A program made the translations under genes and the position numbers. Below are positions 54,706 to 64,000 of a DNA stretch of 64,000 bases, in pieces. Numbering within the stretch: the stretch's first letter is position 1; every line of letters starts with the position of its first letter. The notes beneath the pieces were generated by a model. It was not told the origin of the DNA and did no database searches. It saw nothing but the letters and a program-made list of their open reading frames with translations. The DNA is taken from assembly GCA_946811695.1 (NCBI GenBank), contig OX328131.1, positions 12,681,141 to 12,745,140 of the forward strand. Reading direction: 5' to 3'. This DNA comes from Gonocerus acuteangulatus (Eukaryota > Arthropoda > Insecta > Hemiptera > Coreidae).

Positions 54706-54820
54706 TTCTTTAAAAAAGGAAGTTTATTAAGATACCAAGACCGAACCTTCGAAACCAGAAAGGATTCCAATAATGGATCATTTTAAATGTTAACATGCAC
54801 TTACACGTTAGAACGATTTT

Positions 54821-54943
54821 TGGGACGGGTCTTTTCTACAGATTAACATCGTCTTATAGCCTGGCTAAGGCCAATGCGTTTTATTTTTGGGAGTCGAACC
54901 CACGACCACAGGCACGGAGTGATCACGGCCACCGGGCGTCCGT
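54821..54943 (-). mobile_element. tRNA-derived SINE, family A
   Basis: Minus strand: CCGGTGGCCGTGATCACTCC (box A region) and GTCGTGGGTTCGACTCCC (box B), then CTTAGCCAGGCTATAAGACG and a tail ending ACCCGTCCCAAAAA. The tRNA part is shortened. Confidence 0.8.
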
Positions 54944-54949
54944 GTGGTT

Positions 54950-57170
54950 GCTACAATTAATATATTTGTGGTTTTATTGAAAAATTGGCAAAAGTCCAGG
55001 AAAAATCGTTTATATCTTTTTACAAGAACATTGGTCTTGTGATCACATGCAGTTTACGAACCAACACATGTGAGTTAATTTTTAATTTGCCTTTAAGGAC
55101 TTAAATGGAAGTGTTAGTGTACTGTTTTAATTTAAATATCTGTTATGGAGTCCTTTTATAGGTTTGGCAGAGGAAATTCGAAGTATCATTTTCATGGGAC
55201 GTTTCCCACTACTGATTTCGAAAGAAGTATTGTCTGCTGTGTGGTTTCTTGTTGACCTTTCTGCATCGAGGATTCGAGTCTAGTTTCATAATGAAGCTTG
55301 CATAGAGTGTATATTGCCACATTTGACAGATGCAGACTGATGTTGCCTATTTTTTTTTTTTTTTTTTTTTTTTTAGCTATTAGATTCGCCAGTATTGTTG
55401 TCATACCTTTTAGTGGAGCCCTGAAGATAACCTGGGCGACCCTTATCGATGTAAACAACTTACATTACCTCAGTAGAAATACTTCACTCAATTAAATTCT
55501 ATTCCCCCTCCACAGTGGCTTGATAATGACGTACTTAAGTCGGAAGCGCTCGTTAAGAGTACTGCAACCAGTGCCAGTGATGATGGTCTCCACCAAAAGG
55601 CATGACAACAGTTAACATTAGGTCATTAGTTAATGGCATTGTTATTTAAGATGTGTTATTTTTGCATAAATAATATATTCATTCAATTTTAGCACGACTT
55701 GATTGCCAAGTTTCTCTTTAATAGGTTTTTTTTTTTCTTTTTATCGTTCTGAAGGGTGTTTCAACCGCGGGAGGTCATGGGCACCCAACGAAAGGAAGGA
55801 ACCTTTTAAATAAATCTTAAATACATTTTTTTAATTTTATAAAAAGAAAATGAATAATTGAAATAATGAATAAAGAGAAAAAAAAAAAAAATCTATAAGC
55901 CTCCAGCCCACACCACGGAAAGGGCACCGTCCGAGCCCAGAACCACCGCGACACCGCTGCACTGCTCTCCTTGTAAAAATGCTTTAACAGGGGAAACTTA
56001 ATCATGCAAGGCTCTTCTGGGACTTGTGCTCGCCCCCTCCCCCGGGTTTAATAGGGATTATTCTACTGAAGGAAGTGATCATCTGGATGGTTTGAGTAGT
56101 ATTTCATATGAGATCGTTAAGATTGATGGTCTAATTTTAAACCCCCTCTGCGTTTTCTGAAGTGGAGAAGGTAGCGGATGAGGGCCGTTGAGTTGGATCT
56201 TTTGAACTATTTATAGTTGCAGTTTTCTCTGTTCGGCTCCAACTTACAAGCGGCTTTAATGTTTTGCATTTTTTTTTTTTTTTTTTTTTTTTTTTACTAA
56301 AGTAGATCAAAGAAAACAAACCATATTTTATCGTTGCAACAAAACCGAAATGTGTTTTTCTTATCCCGTGCCTCATAATCCCTTAAGAACTAGTTTCAGG
56401 AAATTGCCTAATTAATTTGGCCTCGATTTTATTGCAGTTAAATGCTTTGAATAATAATTAAGGCCAAACATGCCTGGACTCTTCAAGAAATTTTTGAAGC
56501 TTGTATGGATAAGAGGTGGTGGTTTGGGCGCGACCTAAAGGTTTCTATAGTGATAGCATGGTGGATAGACCAGTGCCATGGTAAGGAATTCCATATTGGT
56601 CTTTCAAAATATATTTAGAATACCCCTCAGAACCTGAAGGACGGGAGTTGAAAGATATAGGAACTTCTTTTGGGTTGGATGGAGGACTGAGTCGAGGATA
56701 TTCTGGTGACGACAGGGAGGGTAGAGCCATTTCGCTTCGTGTCAGAAGTGCGAATTGGTGGAGTCTCTGAGGACTCTGTCAACGAAAAGTAACTGTTTAG
56801 TATGCGTTTGTTGTTAGCCCTAAGATCGCCAAGGAGTCTACCGTACAATTAAAAGTCACGGTCAAATTGGTGGAATAAGGAGTTTACAAGGAAGGGTCTT
56901 CTTTGGCTGAAGATGGAGCAAAGGGTTTAACTGTCTGAGGACGAATATTGATCAATTGTTAATTTTGGATGTATGATTTCTCCAGGGAAGAATTTGTTCA
57001 CAGATGGCAGGAGCAGGGAACGTCTGCGAAGGTTAAAATCTGATTTTGTAGCGTTACTTATTTTGAGAACACTTTTGAAAAATTTGCTGAAGACTGATTG
57101 TGATAACTGTTGACTTTAGTTGCGAAAGAAGAAAGGAGTAGGTAGATGCAATTTTCTATGTCCACTCTCT
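54950..57170. other. Unassigned sequence
   Basis: Poly-T runs at 55350-55373 and 56270-56296. Short open frames around 56545-56850 have no recognisable domain. Confidence 0.4.
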
Positions 57171-57178
57171 TTCATATA

Positions 57179-57414
57179 GTCCCTACCATGTCAAACTATC
57201 AAATATGCCAGAACTTGTTTTTCAGGCTCGCGACTATGTTCTTAGATTTTGGACGATACGGCTTGACGCAAATACAACCCCTTTTAGAACGCCTTAAATA
57301 AAGTAACGAATAAGACCATTTTTCAATATATTACTTCTTCAATGGATAGAATATGTTCGTTCTCTAGTTTGCTCCGATTTGCATAGGTATTCGACAGTTT
57401 GACATGGTAGGGAC
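57179..57414. mobile_element. TIR element, family M2, copy 3
   Basis: The ends GTCCCTACCATGTCAAACTA and CGACAGTTTGACATGGTAGG (then GAC) are inverted repeats of about 30 bp. CATATA at 57173-57178 and 57415-57420 is a 6-bp target duplication. The element is 236 bp and non-coding. Confidence 0.9.
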
Positions 57415-57424
57415 CATATAATAC

Positions 57425-60245
57425 TTGAACAGTAAGATTTTCTTTATTATTTTATATAACAGTTACTAATTTATTTTTTTTGTATCACATCCTAATATGG
57501 AAATTATCTTTTCCTCTTTAGCACAGTCTTTCAAGCGCATCCTAGGAGATCGTTAAGGTAGATTATTTTAAAACTCGAGAACTCGTCAAGTGCTGCTGAC
57601 AGCCGATGCTGACTATGATTTAAACCTGCTGAATAAGGGAATTGAGAGCTGATAGTGGGCGGTGGTATGGCTCTCCCACTCGTCCCCGCACTGCGGGTTC
57701 TTTATATTCCACTAACAGTGTTCTGTGCGGTCTTCAGGGATATGGTCATCGACCATTTGGTTTGGCTTCGTTCTGGAGATGTGTAGTGGGCACTTAGGAG
57801 GAGTGTTTTAATTGATTCGGTAACCGCGGACCCTGCGGAAGAGTTAGATCTTGCACAGGTAATGAGCGAAACAATGTATTGTAACTTAGAAGGGAAAAAT
57901 CACTAATTAACGAAAATTAAATTTTTGTAGACAGGCAAAAACTCTCGTTAAACTTTTTGTTCGGTTCTTCCGCTGTAGGAAAGTCATCAAGACGCACATT
58001 CATGGAGTTTATCAAATTTACAAATTTTATGTAACATTATGACGTTTCGACCTGTTGTTCTTCTTGTTTGTCTTTCTCTTGTACCATTTTTGTCGTCTAA
58101 CAGCCTCGATAAATTGCAACCATTCTTTCCTCTTCCTGCAAAACTTGTTCATCTTCTGAAGGGGTTTGTCTTTTTCACCTCTCATTTCAGGGAGGGAAAT
58201 CTTTTAATGTATTTGAAGATTTGGTTCTCAAATGCATTAAATGACAACATTAAACCTTTCCGAGCCATTAGAATGGTATAATGACATTTCTCCTTTTGCG
58301 ATTCGAAATTCGATTGGTTCATGCTGACGTTTTCACCGTTTTGCCGAAATTAGTGATTCATACCCGCAAACCGGAGAGAAAACGAATAATGTGTTTATTG
58401 CGCTTTACTCTAGCCTCTTAAAATACATGCAGTTGGAGAGAAAAGGGCGTGGCCCGTATTCCCGGTGCAGTGCCTGTGATTACCTTATCACTAGGAGGTT
58501 TCAATTTTTTCAGTCTTAGTTTTGGCTAAGTATTGATAAACCATAAACACAATCTCCCTTGTCTGATCTATCCAAACCATCACCGGTCCTAAACGAGACA
58601 ATCAGTTTTATAGTGTTTCACGTAAAGTGTATTTCGTTAAAAGGCATTGCAAATGGCTGAACAGAAGGGAGAGTGTAGGAAATATTTCTCTCACAAGTTA
58701 ACGCAAGCGCAACTGAACTTTTCCGACTATCTGAACGTGCTATAGTTCCTCGTACGTAAGCAACCAAAAGTAAACCTTTTTGCTAATCATTTGCCAGTGT
58801 TTTGGATCAGATTATTTGTGGATGTATGTGCATTGGAGTTATGTCGGCAAACAGCGTACTTTGGATTCAACCTTTTAATGGACCTTTATTTAAAGCTTTC
58901 GTTCTAAACTAATAAAACTACGCCCAAAATGGTCGGCGTTTTAGTAATTTAACCGGCCCTTCCGCTGTTCTGATTGTGTTAGCGTGGATTGCTTTGTCGG
59001 CTATTCAATTGACTACGTACTGTCTTCCGGTTGCGTGTATACTCCCGAGGGCCTACACGCCGGTGTCAGGCTTACACGCAGGACATCAGGCTTTGGGCTT
59101 TCAAGATAACAGGGTTCAAGCGATTTGAAAAAAAAATCATCTGAATCCATAACATCTTATCGTATTTTTTTTAAATATCCTTTGAAAAAATATTTTATTT
59201 GCATTACTCATTGATAGTTTTATAAATATATGTCTGCGAACTCACTCACTGTCACTATCGACTTTTTGAATCAGTTCCCAAATGAAAAATGACATCGCAT
59301 CCTTTGACTGGAGATAAATCATTATCTTGGCATGATATCATAGTACGCAGGAAGAATAAAGTCTAAATTGAATAAATGAGGATATACGCTCTGGAGAACA
59401 AAAAAATAATAATTGTGGATGGAAGATATGATATATCTGATCACCGCATTGAGCTACCGATTTTCCATTGCTCAAGAACGCTCAATGGTAATCTATGAAT
59501 TGATATAAGTAAAATAAAAAGATATAAAAATCAAATTGATGGTTCTGAAAAGAAGAAAATTATGTGCTCTAGAAAATGAATTTTAATAAAATTCAAATTA
59601 TTATTTTATTATGTTTGAAATGAAGATGTTGTTTAAATGTTGATTTTTAATGTAAATGTTGTCATACATTTTAAAATACATCTTCGGAGAGATGAGAAAT
59701 GTATTTTCTTCTGAAGAAATAAATTTGTTTTACTCAACTCGACATGAAAAATGGCTTACATCTCTCTGCTTTTGCTTGTGAAGTTTTGACGTGCGGAGTT
59801 ATTACATTTGAACTTCTTTGCTCCCCAGTCAGCTTGTTGTAGTTTATAAAAGTTTTCTTGGCAATATTTTATCACTATTGGGCGTCAAAGTTTCTTGTTA
59901 TAGGCGCTATAATTTCTACAACCAAGTCTCTAATTTAAGTTTTAATTTATATTTAATTTCTCCCCTTCATATAGATATTTTAGTTAATTTTTTTGGTTAT
60001 TTCCACAGGTCCCACCAGTAGCAGGAGGAGAGGAGTGTTGGAGTTAGATTAGAAATAAGGTAATTATAAAAAGCCTTGTTTTATTTTTTGTTTGCGTCAT
60101 ACGTATATATTTTTCAACCTACGGATGTTCAAAATTTTTAAGGGTTTCTGAAACGTTCTGGCCGATTCTCATCTTTGTTAAAATTACCTTCTGAGGTCTG
60201 TAGCCTCTTATAGAACTTTTCCATGGTTTAGTAGTGGCTTTATTT
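57425..60245. other. Unassigned sequence
   Basis: No gene, SINE or TIR pair recognised. The 58.4-59.1 kb part is less AT-rich than average. Confidence 0.4.
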
Positions 60246-60248
60246 TGG

Positions 60249-60385
60249 TTTTTTTTTCAACGACACACCGACATCCAGGGCATTATAAACATACATGGTG
60301 TAGCGGGGAATTTCAATCAACGGGCCTCGAATTGAAGAAACTAAACCTGCTGTGCTGGCGGGACTTGAACCCTCTTCTCCGTTTT
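60249..60385 (-). mobile_element. SINE family B, decayed
   Basis: Minus strand: GGGTTCAAGTCCCGCC (box B), then CCCCGCTACACCATGTATG, CCCTGGATGTCGGTGTGTCG and a poly(A) tail. The middle is like the 16322 copy (CTGCACCCTGGATGTCGG). Confidence 0.65.
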
Positions 60386-60504
60386 AGCACTTTCCTCCGA
60401 AGGAAAGTAGCTATTGAGGTTGGACTCATGACGGAATTTTTGAAAAAATTCTTCAAATCTTTATCGATCCTACCTAGTAGACACCGAAAATGACCCCCGT
60501 TAAA

Positions 60505-60509
<5 letters not shown>

Positions 60510-60537
<28 letters not shown>
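60510..60537. repeat. (TA)n microsatellite
   Basis: Short TA tract directly before the 146-bp minisatellite, as in the R1 repeats. Confidence 0.9.
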
Positions 60538-60539
<2 letters not shown>

Positions 60540-60545
60540 TGTTAA

Positions 60546-61260
60546 CACGATAGTTTTTGTTTTTTTCGTCACGAAACTTGGTATATAGCATTCAATTAGC
60601 AAACGATTGAACGAGTTCGTTAACCACCAAAGTCGGTCCACCGGAAGGGGGGGTTTACCCCAAACCCAAAACACTAATTTTACCATGTCGGCCGTAATAT
60701 TTGTTATATTTCAACGAAACTTGGTATTCGTAGTGGTAATATAGAGAGAAAAGTGAGATATAAAAATGAACTAAATCGGTTCATTAGGAGGGGGGGGGGG
60801 TTACTCCGGACCCACAATACCAATTCGCCACTACCAGCCGTGATTTTTGGTATATTTCGACGAAACTCGGTATTCGTAGTGGTAATCCACAGGTAAATAT
60901 GGGTTGTAAAAATAAACTAAATCGGTTCATTAGGAGGGGGGGGGGTTTACTCCGGACCCACAATACCAATTCGCCACTACCAGCCGTGATTTTTGGTATA
61001 TTTCGACGAAACTCGGTATTCGTAGTGGTAATCTACAGGTAAATATGTGTTGTAATAATAAACTAAATCGGTTCATTAGAAGGGGGGGGGTTTACTCCGG
61101 ACCCAAATTCCTAATATACTCATACCGGTCGTAATTTCTGCTGTATTGAAACGAAACGCGGTATACGTCGTGGGTAACTCATGAGAAAGAACTGTTGTAA
61201 AAATGAGCTGAATCGGTCAATCGGAAAGCGGGGGTTTACTTTGTAATATATTTCAATAGA
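60546..61260 (+). repeat. 146-bp minisatellite, about five units
   Basis: Units start at about 60546, 60691, 60837, 60983 and 61128. Shared blocks are GCCGTGATTTTTGGTATATT, CGACGAAACTCGGTATTCG, AACTAAATCGGTTCATTAGG, a G-run of 8-12 and TTTACTCCGGACCC. The two middle units are almost identical and the outer ones are diverged. It resembles the AATCGG block of R1, so it may be part of a related element ending near 61840. Confidence 0.88.
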
Positions 61261-61261
61261 A

Positions 61262-62455
61262 AAGCCCGCCAGACGTAGGTTCACAAAGTCGCCGCAAGGA
61301 GCGCTTTGTATCTAGAGGGACTGTATCCTGTTCCTGCGTTAGATCAAAATACGATAATATGAGGTTTTTTGTATTTATTACGTAGTGTAGTAGGTACCAT
61401 GTGTAAACATAACTCTGGAAGCAAATTAATAATTGATCAGTTACTCATTTCAAATTTAAAAGAGAACTATTCATGTTTTTATTTTATTTATGTAAGGATA
61501 TTTTAAGCAAATTGTTCTGGAAAGCAGTCTACACTACCCAAATTCTGAGGAAAGTGCTTAGTTATGTAGCTCCTGCGTGACGGACTTTTGTTGTTTATAA
61601 ATTGGAAGCAGAGACGAATTCATTCTGGCAGCTTTTTTTGGCGGCTTTGTCTGCTGCCTTATTGCCGACTAAGTCTTCTATATGCAGAGATTCAGAATGC
61701 CTTTAAAGGGTTTCCCGATTGTTCAGAATGGGGACACACCTCAGTTCCTCTAAAGGTTTTTACTGTAAAAACAAACGGACGGATAAATAGATTATGGATG
61801 CGCTATGATGACGCAGCTCCTGCGATTCGGACCTCTTTCTAGCAACAGTTGACGAGTTGTAATTAGTTGGTAGGAACTAAAGGACTGTAATTTCTTTTTA
61901 TTGGACGAACCTATTAGAGATCTGCTATCCCGGGGTTTTTCTGTTCGTGCAGAAGAGATTGAAGTACAATTTTATGGCCGTTAGAGTAGACTTTTCCTCG
62001 GGTAGCGGTTCTTTTACTATTCGCTAAAGGTTGACGACATCTTTACCTCGCTTTTGCTCTGAAACCATTACCAGTATTCATGTCAGCGCTTTTTCTAACT
62101 CCGGTACCAACAAAATGATTCGCGGATTTGGCTTTGGGATACTCGCGGTTTAGCAGATTTCCACTATAATTCAGACTGTTTTCACGAATTAACGTATTCT
62201 TGACATGAAATTTTAATACCTTTGAGCAGAAAGAAATTATCTTTCATACAAACAAACTAGTTTGTCACTTTTGAGCTGTTAGCACGACGTTGCAAGGAAC
62301 AACTGCGTAGTAGAATCATGACGGGAGAGCCTATTTGTCGCTCATTAAATAATATATTTCGTATGCCACAATAAACCGGCACTTAAAGAAACCGAAATAT
62401 CCCTTCAAGATCAGATCCTCTTGGCTTGCGTACTCGGTTAGTCAAAAAAACACTT
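61262..62455. other. Unassigned, with R1-type terminal motif
   Basis: GCGCTATGATGACGCAGCTC then CTGCGATTCGGAC (61799-61831) matches the terminal motif at 32070 and 40450. A weaker copy lies at 61560-61590. The rest is not recognised. Confidence 0.4.
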
Positions 62456-62464
62456 TCAGAAGTC

Positions 62465-62700
62465 TAGGGCATTAGCGTCTTACCTCATTGTCTTTACAGC
62501 ACCGACGTTGCACCTTCGGACATTGGGTCTTTTTAGTTCAATGGCGCATTTTTCGGATGGTCAGATCCCCATGACTTGTGTACACGATTAGTCAATGAGA
62601 CTAATTTTTCAGAAATGAAGGGGATTAGCCCACCTTACAGCCCAGACGTCGCGCCGCCTGACTTAGATCTTTTCAGGTCATTGGCGTTTTGAAAGCTTTG
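62465..62700 (+). pseudogene. mariner transposase C-terminus, tandemly duplicated
   Basis: Copy 1 reads GISVLPHCLYSTDVAPSDIG, then SF-stop. Copy 2, about 150 bp downstream in another frame, reads ISPPYSPDVAPPDLDLFRSL. This is the HPPYSPDLAPSDYHLF motif of mariner transposases, whose Asp is the third catalytic residue. Both halves are preceded by similar DNA (CAGATCC, then TTAGTCAA), so the segment was duplicated in tandem. Both copies carry stops or frameshifts. Confidence 0.7.
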
Positions 62701-62704
62701 ATGA

Positions 62705-63725
62705 CATCAAATCTATATTTCGGATCTATATCCGGGGAGTTTTTTGCCTTGAAACTGCCGAATGGTATCATCATCGAATACAACTTTTTTTGCTGAAAGA
62801 TATACTTTAAGGGTTAAAGTAGTTGAAATGGTGGCATGTATTTCGATGAATAGATTTGATTTGTAAATTTTGTATTCACTTTTTGATAAAATTGATTTGA
62901 TACACATGTACGGGAGCGATGGGTTTGGCTAGGATTGGGGACGAGCCCCCCCCCCCCCTGCGGTCTGTGAAGGTTTGGTTGCCCTTGGCACCAGCAAGCA
63001 CTTCTTCTATCATAGAACTGGCAGCCAGTCACCAGATGCGGGCCACTAAGGTAGAACTGGCCGTCGGGCTCTATTTCTGCTTTCGATGCTACCAATGGAC
63101 CGACCAAGAGGCACAAATGACCCAATAGTGGTTGAATGGCCTTTAAACAACAAAGATACACGTGTATTTTTATAAAAACCTAGATTACTAGTGGTAATAC
63201 TTGTCATCAAACATCTTTTTTAATCGTATGTACGTTTTTGGGTAACGAGCACTAAGCTCGAGATAATGCTACACTGAAAGACACGAGCAAGAAATTAGTT
63301 AGCGCCAACTCCTATGATTTTTCCATTGAATCAAGCCATGTTTAGTTGTCGTCCTTCTCCGATATCTACTGTATTGACTATATATTCTACTGGGCGAGCA
63401 GACTCCATTATACAGTCCTCCTGGAATCTGGGTTAACTAGCAGTTAGGCATCGTCCCACACGCATCAGATCCTCATCTCACGTTCCGGCTCTCTTTCCTA
63501 CATTATGCTCCACCTACTGACCTAGTTTTATGTGCATTCAATCGTCAGAATAAAGTCACACGGACTGTACTGATAACGAACAGTTAATCGGTGGGGCAGG
63601 GAAAGGAAAGACCCATTTGTGGTGTCGAGCTGAAGACCTACGCCAAATGTGTTTATGAAAGTGTCGAAGTTTCAGAGCTCAGTGAAGAAGGGGAAAACAC
63701 CTTTGGATGAAATATATATCTATAT
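62705..63725. other. Unassigned sequence
   Basis: Nothing recognised apart from a 12-C run near 62948. Confidence 0.4.
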
Positions 63726-63728
63726 AGG

Positions 63729-63935
63729 CAGTGATGGGCGATTCAACAATATTAATCGATGTTTTGAATAGATTCGAATCGAAATGGAAAGATCGATCTT
63801 CTATTCTCAGAAAATCTATCTACGATATTGATCGATCTTCGAAAAGGGTCGATTTCGCGATTATTTACAATTACCTACGAAACACGTATTTCATTTCGAT
63901 TCGAATCGATTGTCATTTGAGAATCGCCCATCATT
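63729..63935. mobile_element. hAT-like MITE candidate
   Basis: CAGTGATGGGCGATTC at the left is matched in inverse by GAATCGCCCATCAT at the right. The CAGTGATGGG start is typical of hAT-type termini. The interior is full of ATCGAT/TTCGAATCGAA palindromes. The 8-bp target duplication is not clear. It is non-coding. Confidence 0.65.
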
Positions 63936-64000
63936 TCTACGAATTTACCTAAATAAGTTGATTTGATTACTTTTTATTATTATCATTATTAAATTTTAAC

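Noticed and set aside
60546..61260. CRISPR-like array
   Set aside because: The repeats are 146-bp head-to-tail units without unique spacers, in a eukaryotic context.

Overview
This window is eukaryotic and almost certainly animal nuclear DNA. It is AT-rich, contains long (TA)n microsatellites, has intron-split coding sequence with GT/AG borders, and carries a dense mixture of SINEs, LINEs, Penelope-like elements (PLEs) and MITEs. The only host gene I can recognise is the 5' end of tripeptidyl-peptidase 2 (TPP2) on the minus strand between 1246 and 2621. Its residues after the subtilase Asp motif look insect/crustacean-like (RFDCSGSGDVD), so an arthropod is the best guess, with low confidence. 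There are no operons, ribosome-binding sites, CRISPR arrays or other prokaryotic features. I found no intact transposase or reverse transcriptase.

Layout. 1-2.6 kb: a microsatellite-bearing repeat with a 52-bp palindrome, a TIR element, then the TPP2 exons. 3.7-5.0 kb: a 5S-rRNA-derived SINE, a small fold-back element with a hammerhead-like motif, and a tRNA SINE. 6.8-9.3 kb: a LINE C-terminus, a PLE remnant with inverted terminal repeats and a 13-bp target duplication, and a second TIR element. 12.7-16.7 kb: SINEs, a TIR element, a 5S SINE, and a hAT-type MITE interrupted by a tRNA SINE. 18.3-22.6 kb: relics of a LINE with a restriction-like endonuclease and of a jockey-type LINE. 23-25.2 kb: an interrupted MITE and a TTAA-flanked piggyBac-like non-autonomous element. 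26-37.6 kb: MITEs, SINEs and a 285-bp repeat pair, one copy inserted into a SINE. 37.7-41.8 kb: a long microsatellite/tandem-repeat element and two nested TIR elements. 43.6-46.9 kb: a Tc1/IS630-type transposase fragment inside inverted repeats, a mariner-type MITE, and a hammerhead-bearing fold-back element set in (TA)n. 49.9-52.6 kb: a broken PLE joined to a jockey RNase H/C-terminal fragment. 53.5-64 kb: further copies of the same repeat families, a 146-bp minisatellite, a duplicated mariner C-terminus and a hAT-like MITE.

How the parts relate. The most coherent theme is the Penelope/hammerhead group. There are two coding remnants (8.1-8.6 kb and 49.96-51.2 kb), two small elements in which inverted arms flank a hammerhead-like core (4.5 kb and 46.6 kb), one palindrome that appears to have lost its core (0.24 kb), and a 285-bp repeat pair that may be related. 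The second theme is SINE biology. 5S-derived and tRNA-derived SINEs share a 3' tail motif, which suggests a common LINE partner. All names come from reading motifs by eye; no searches were run.
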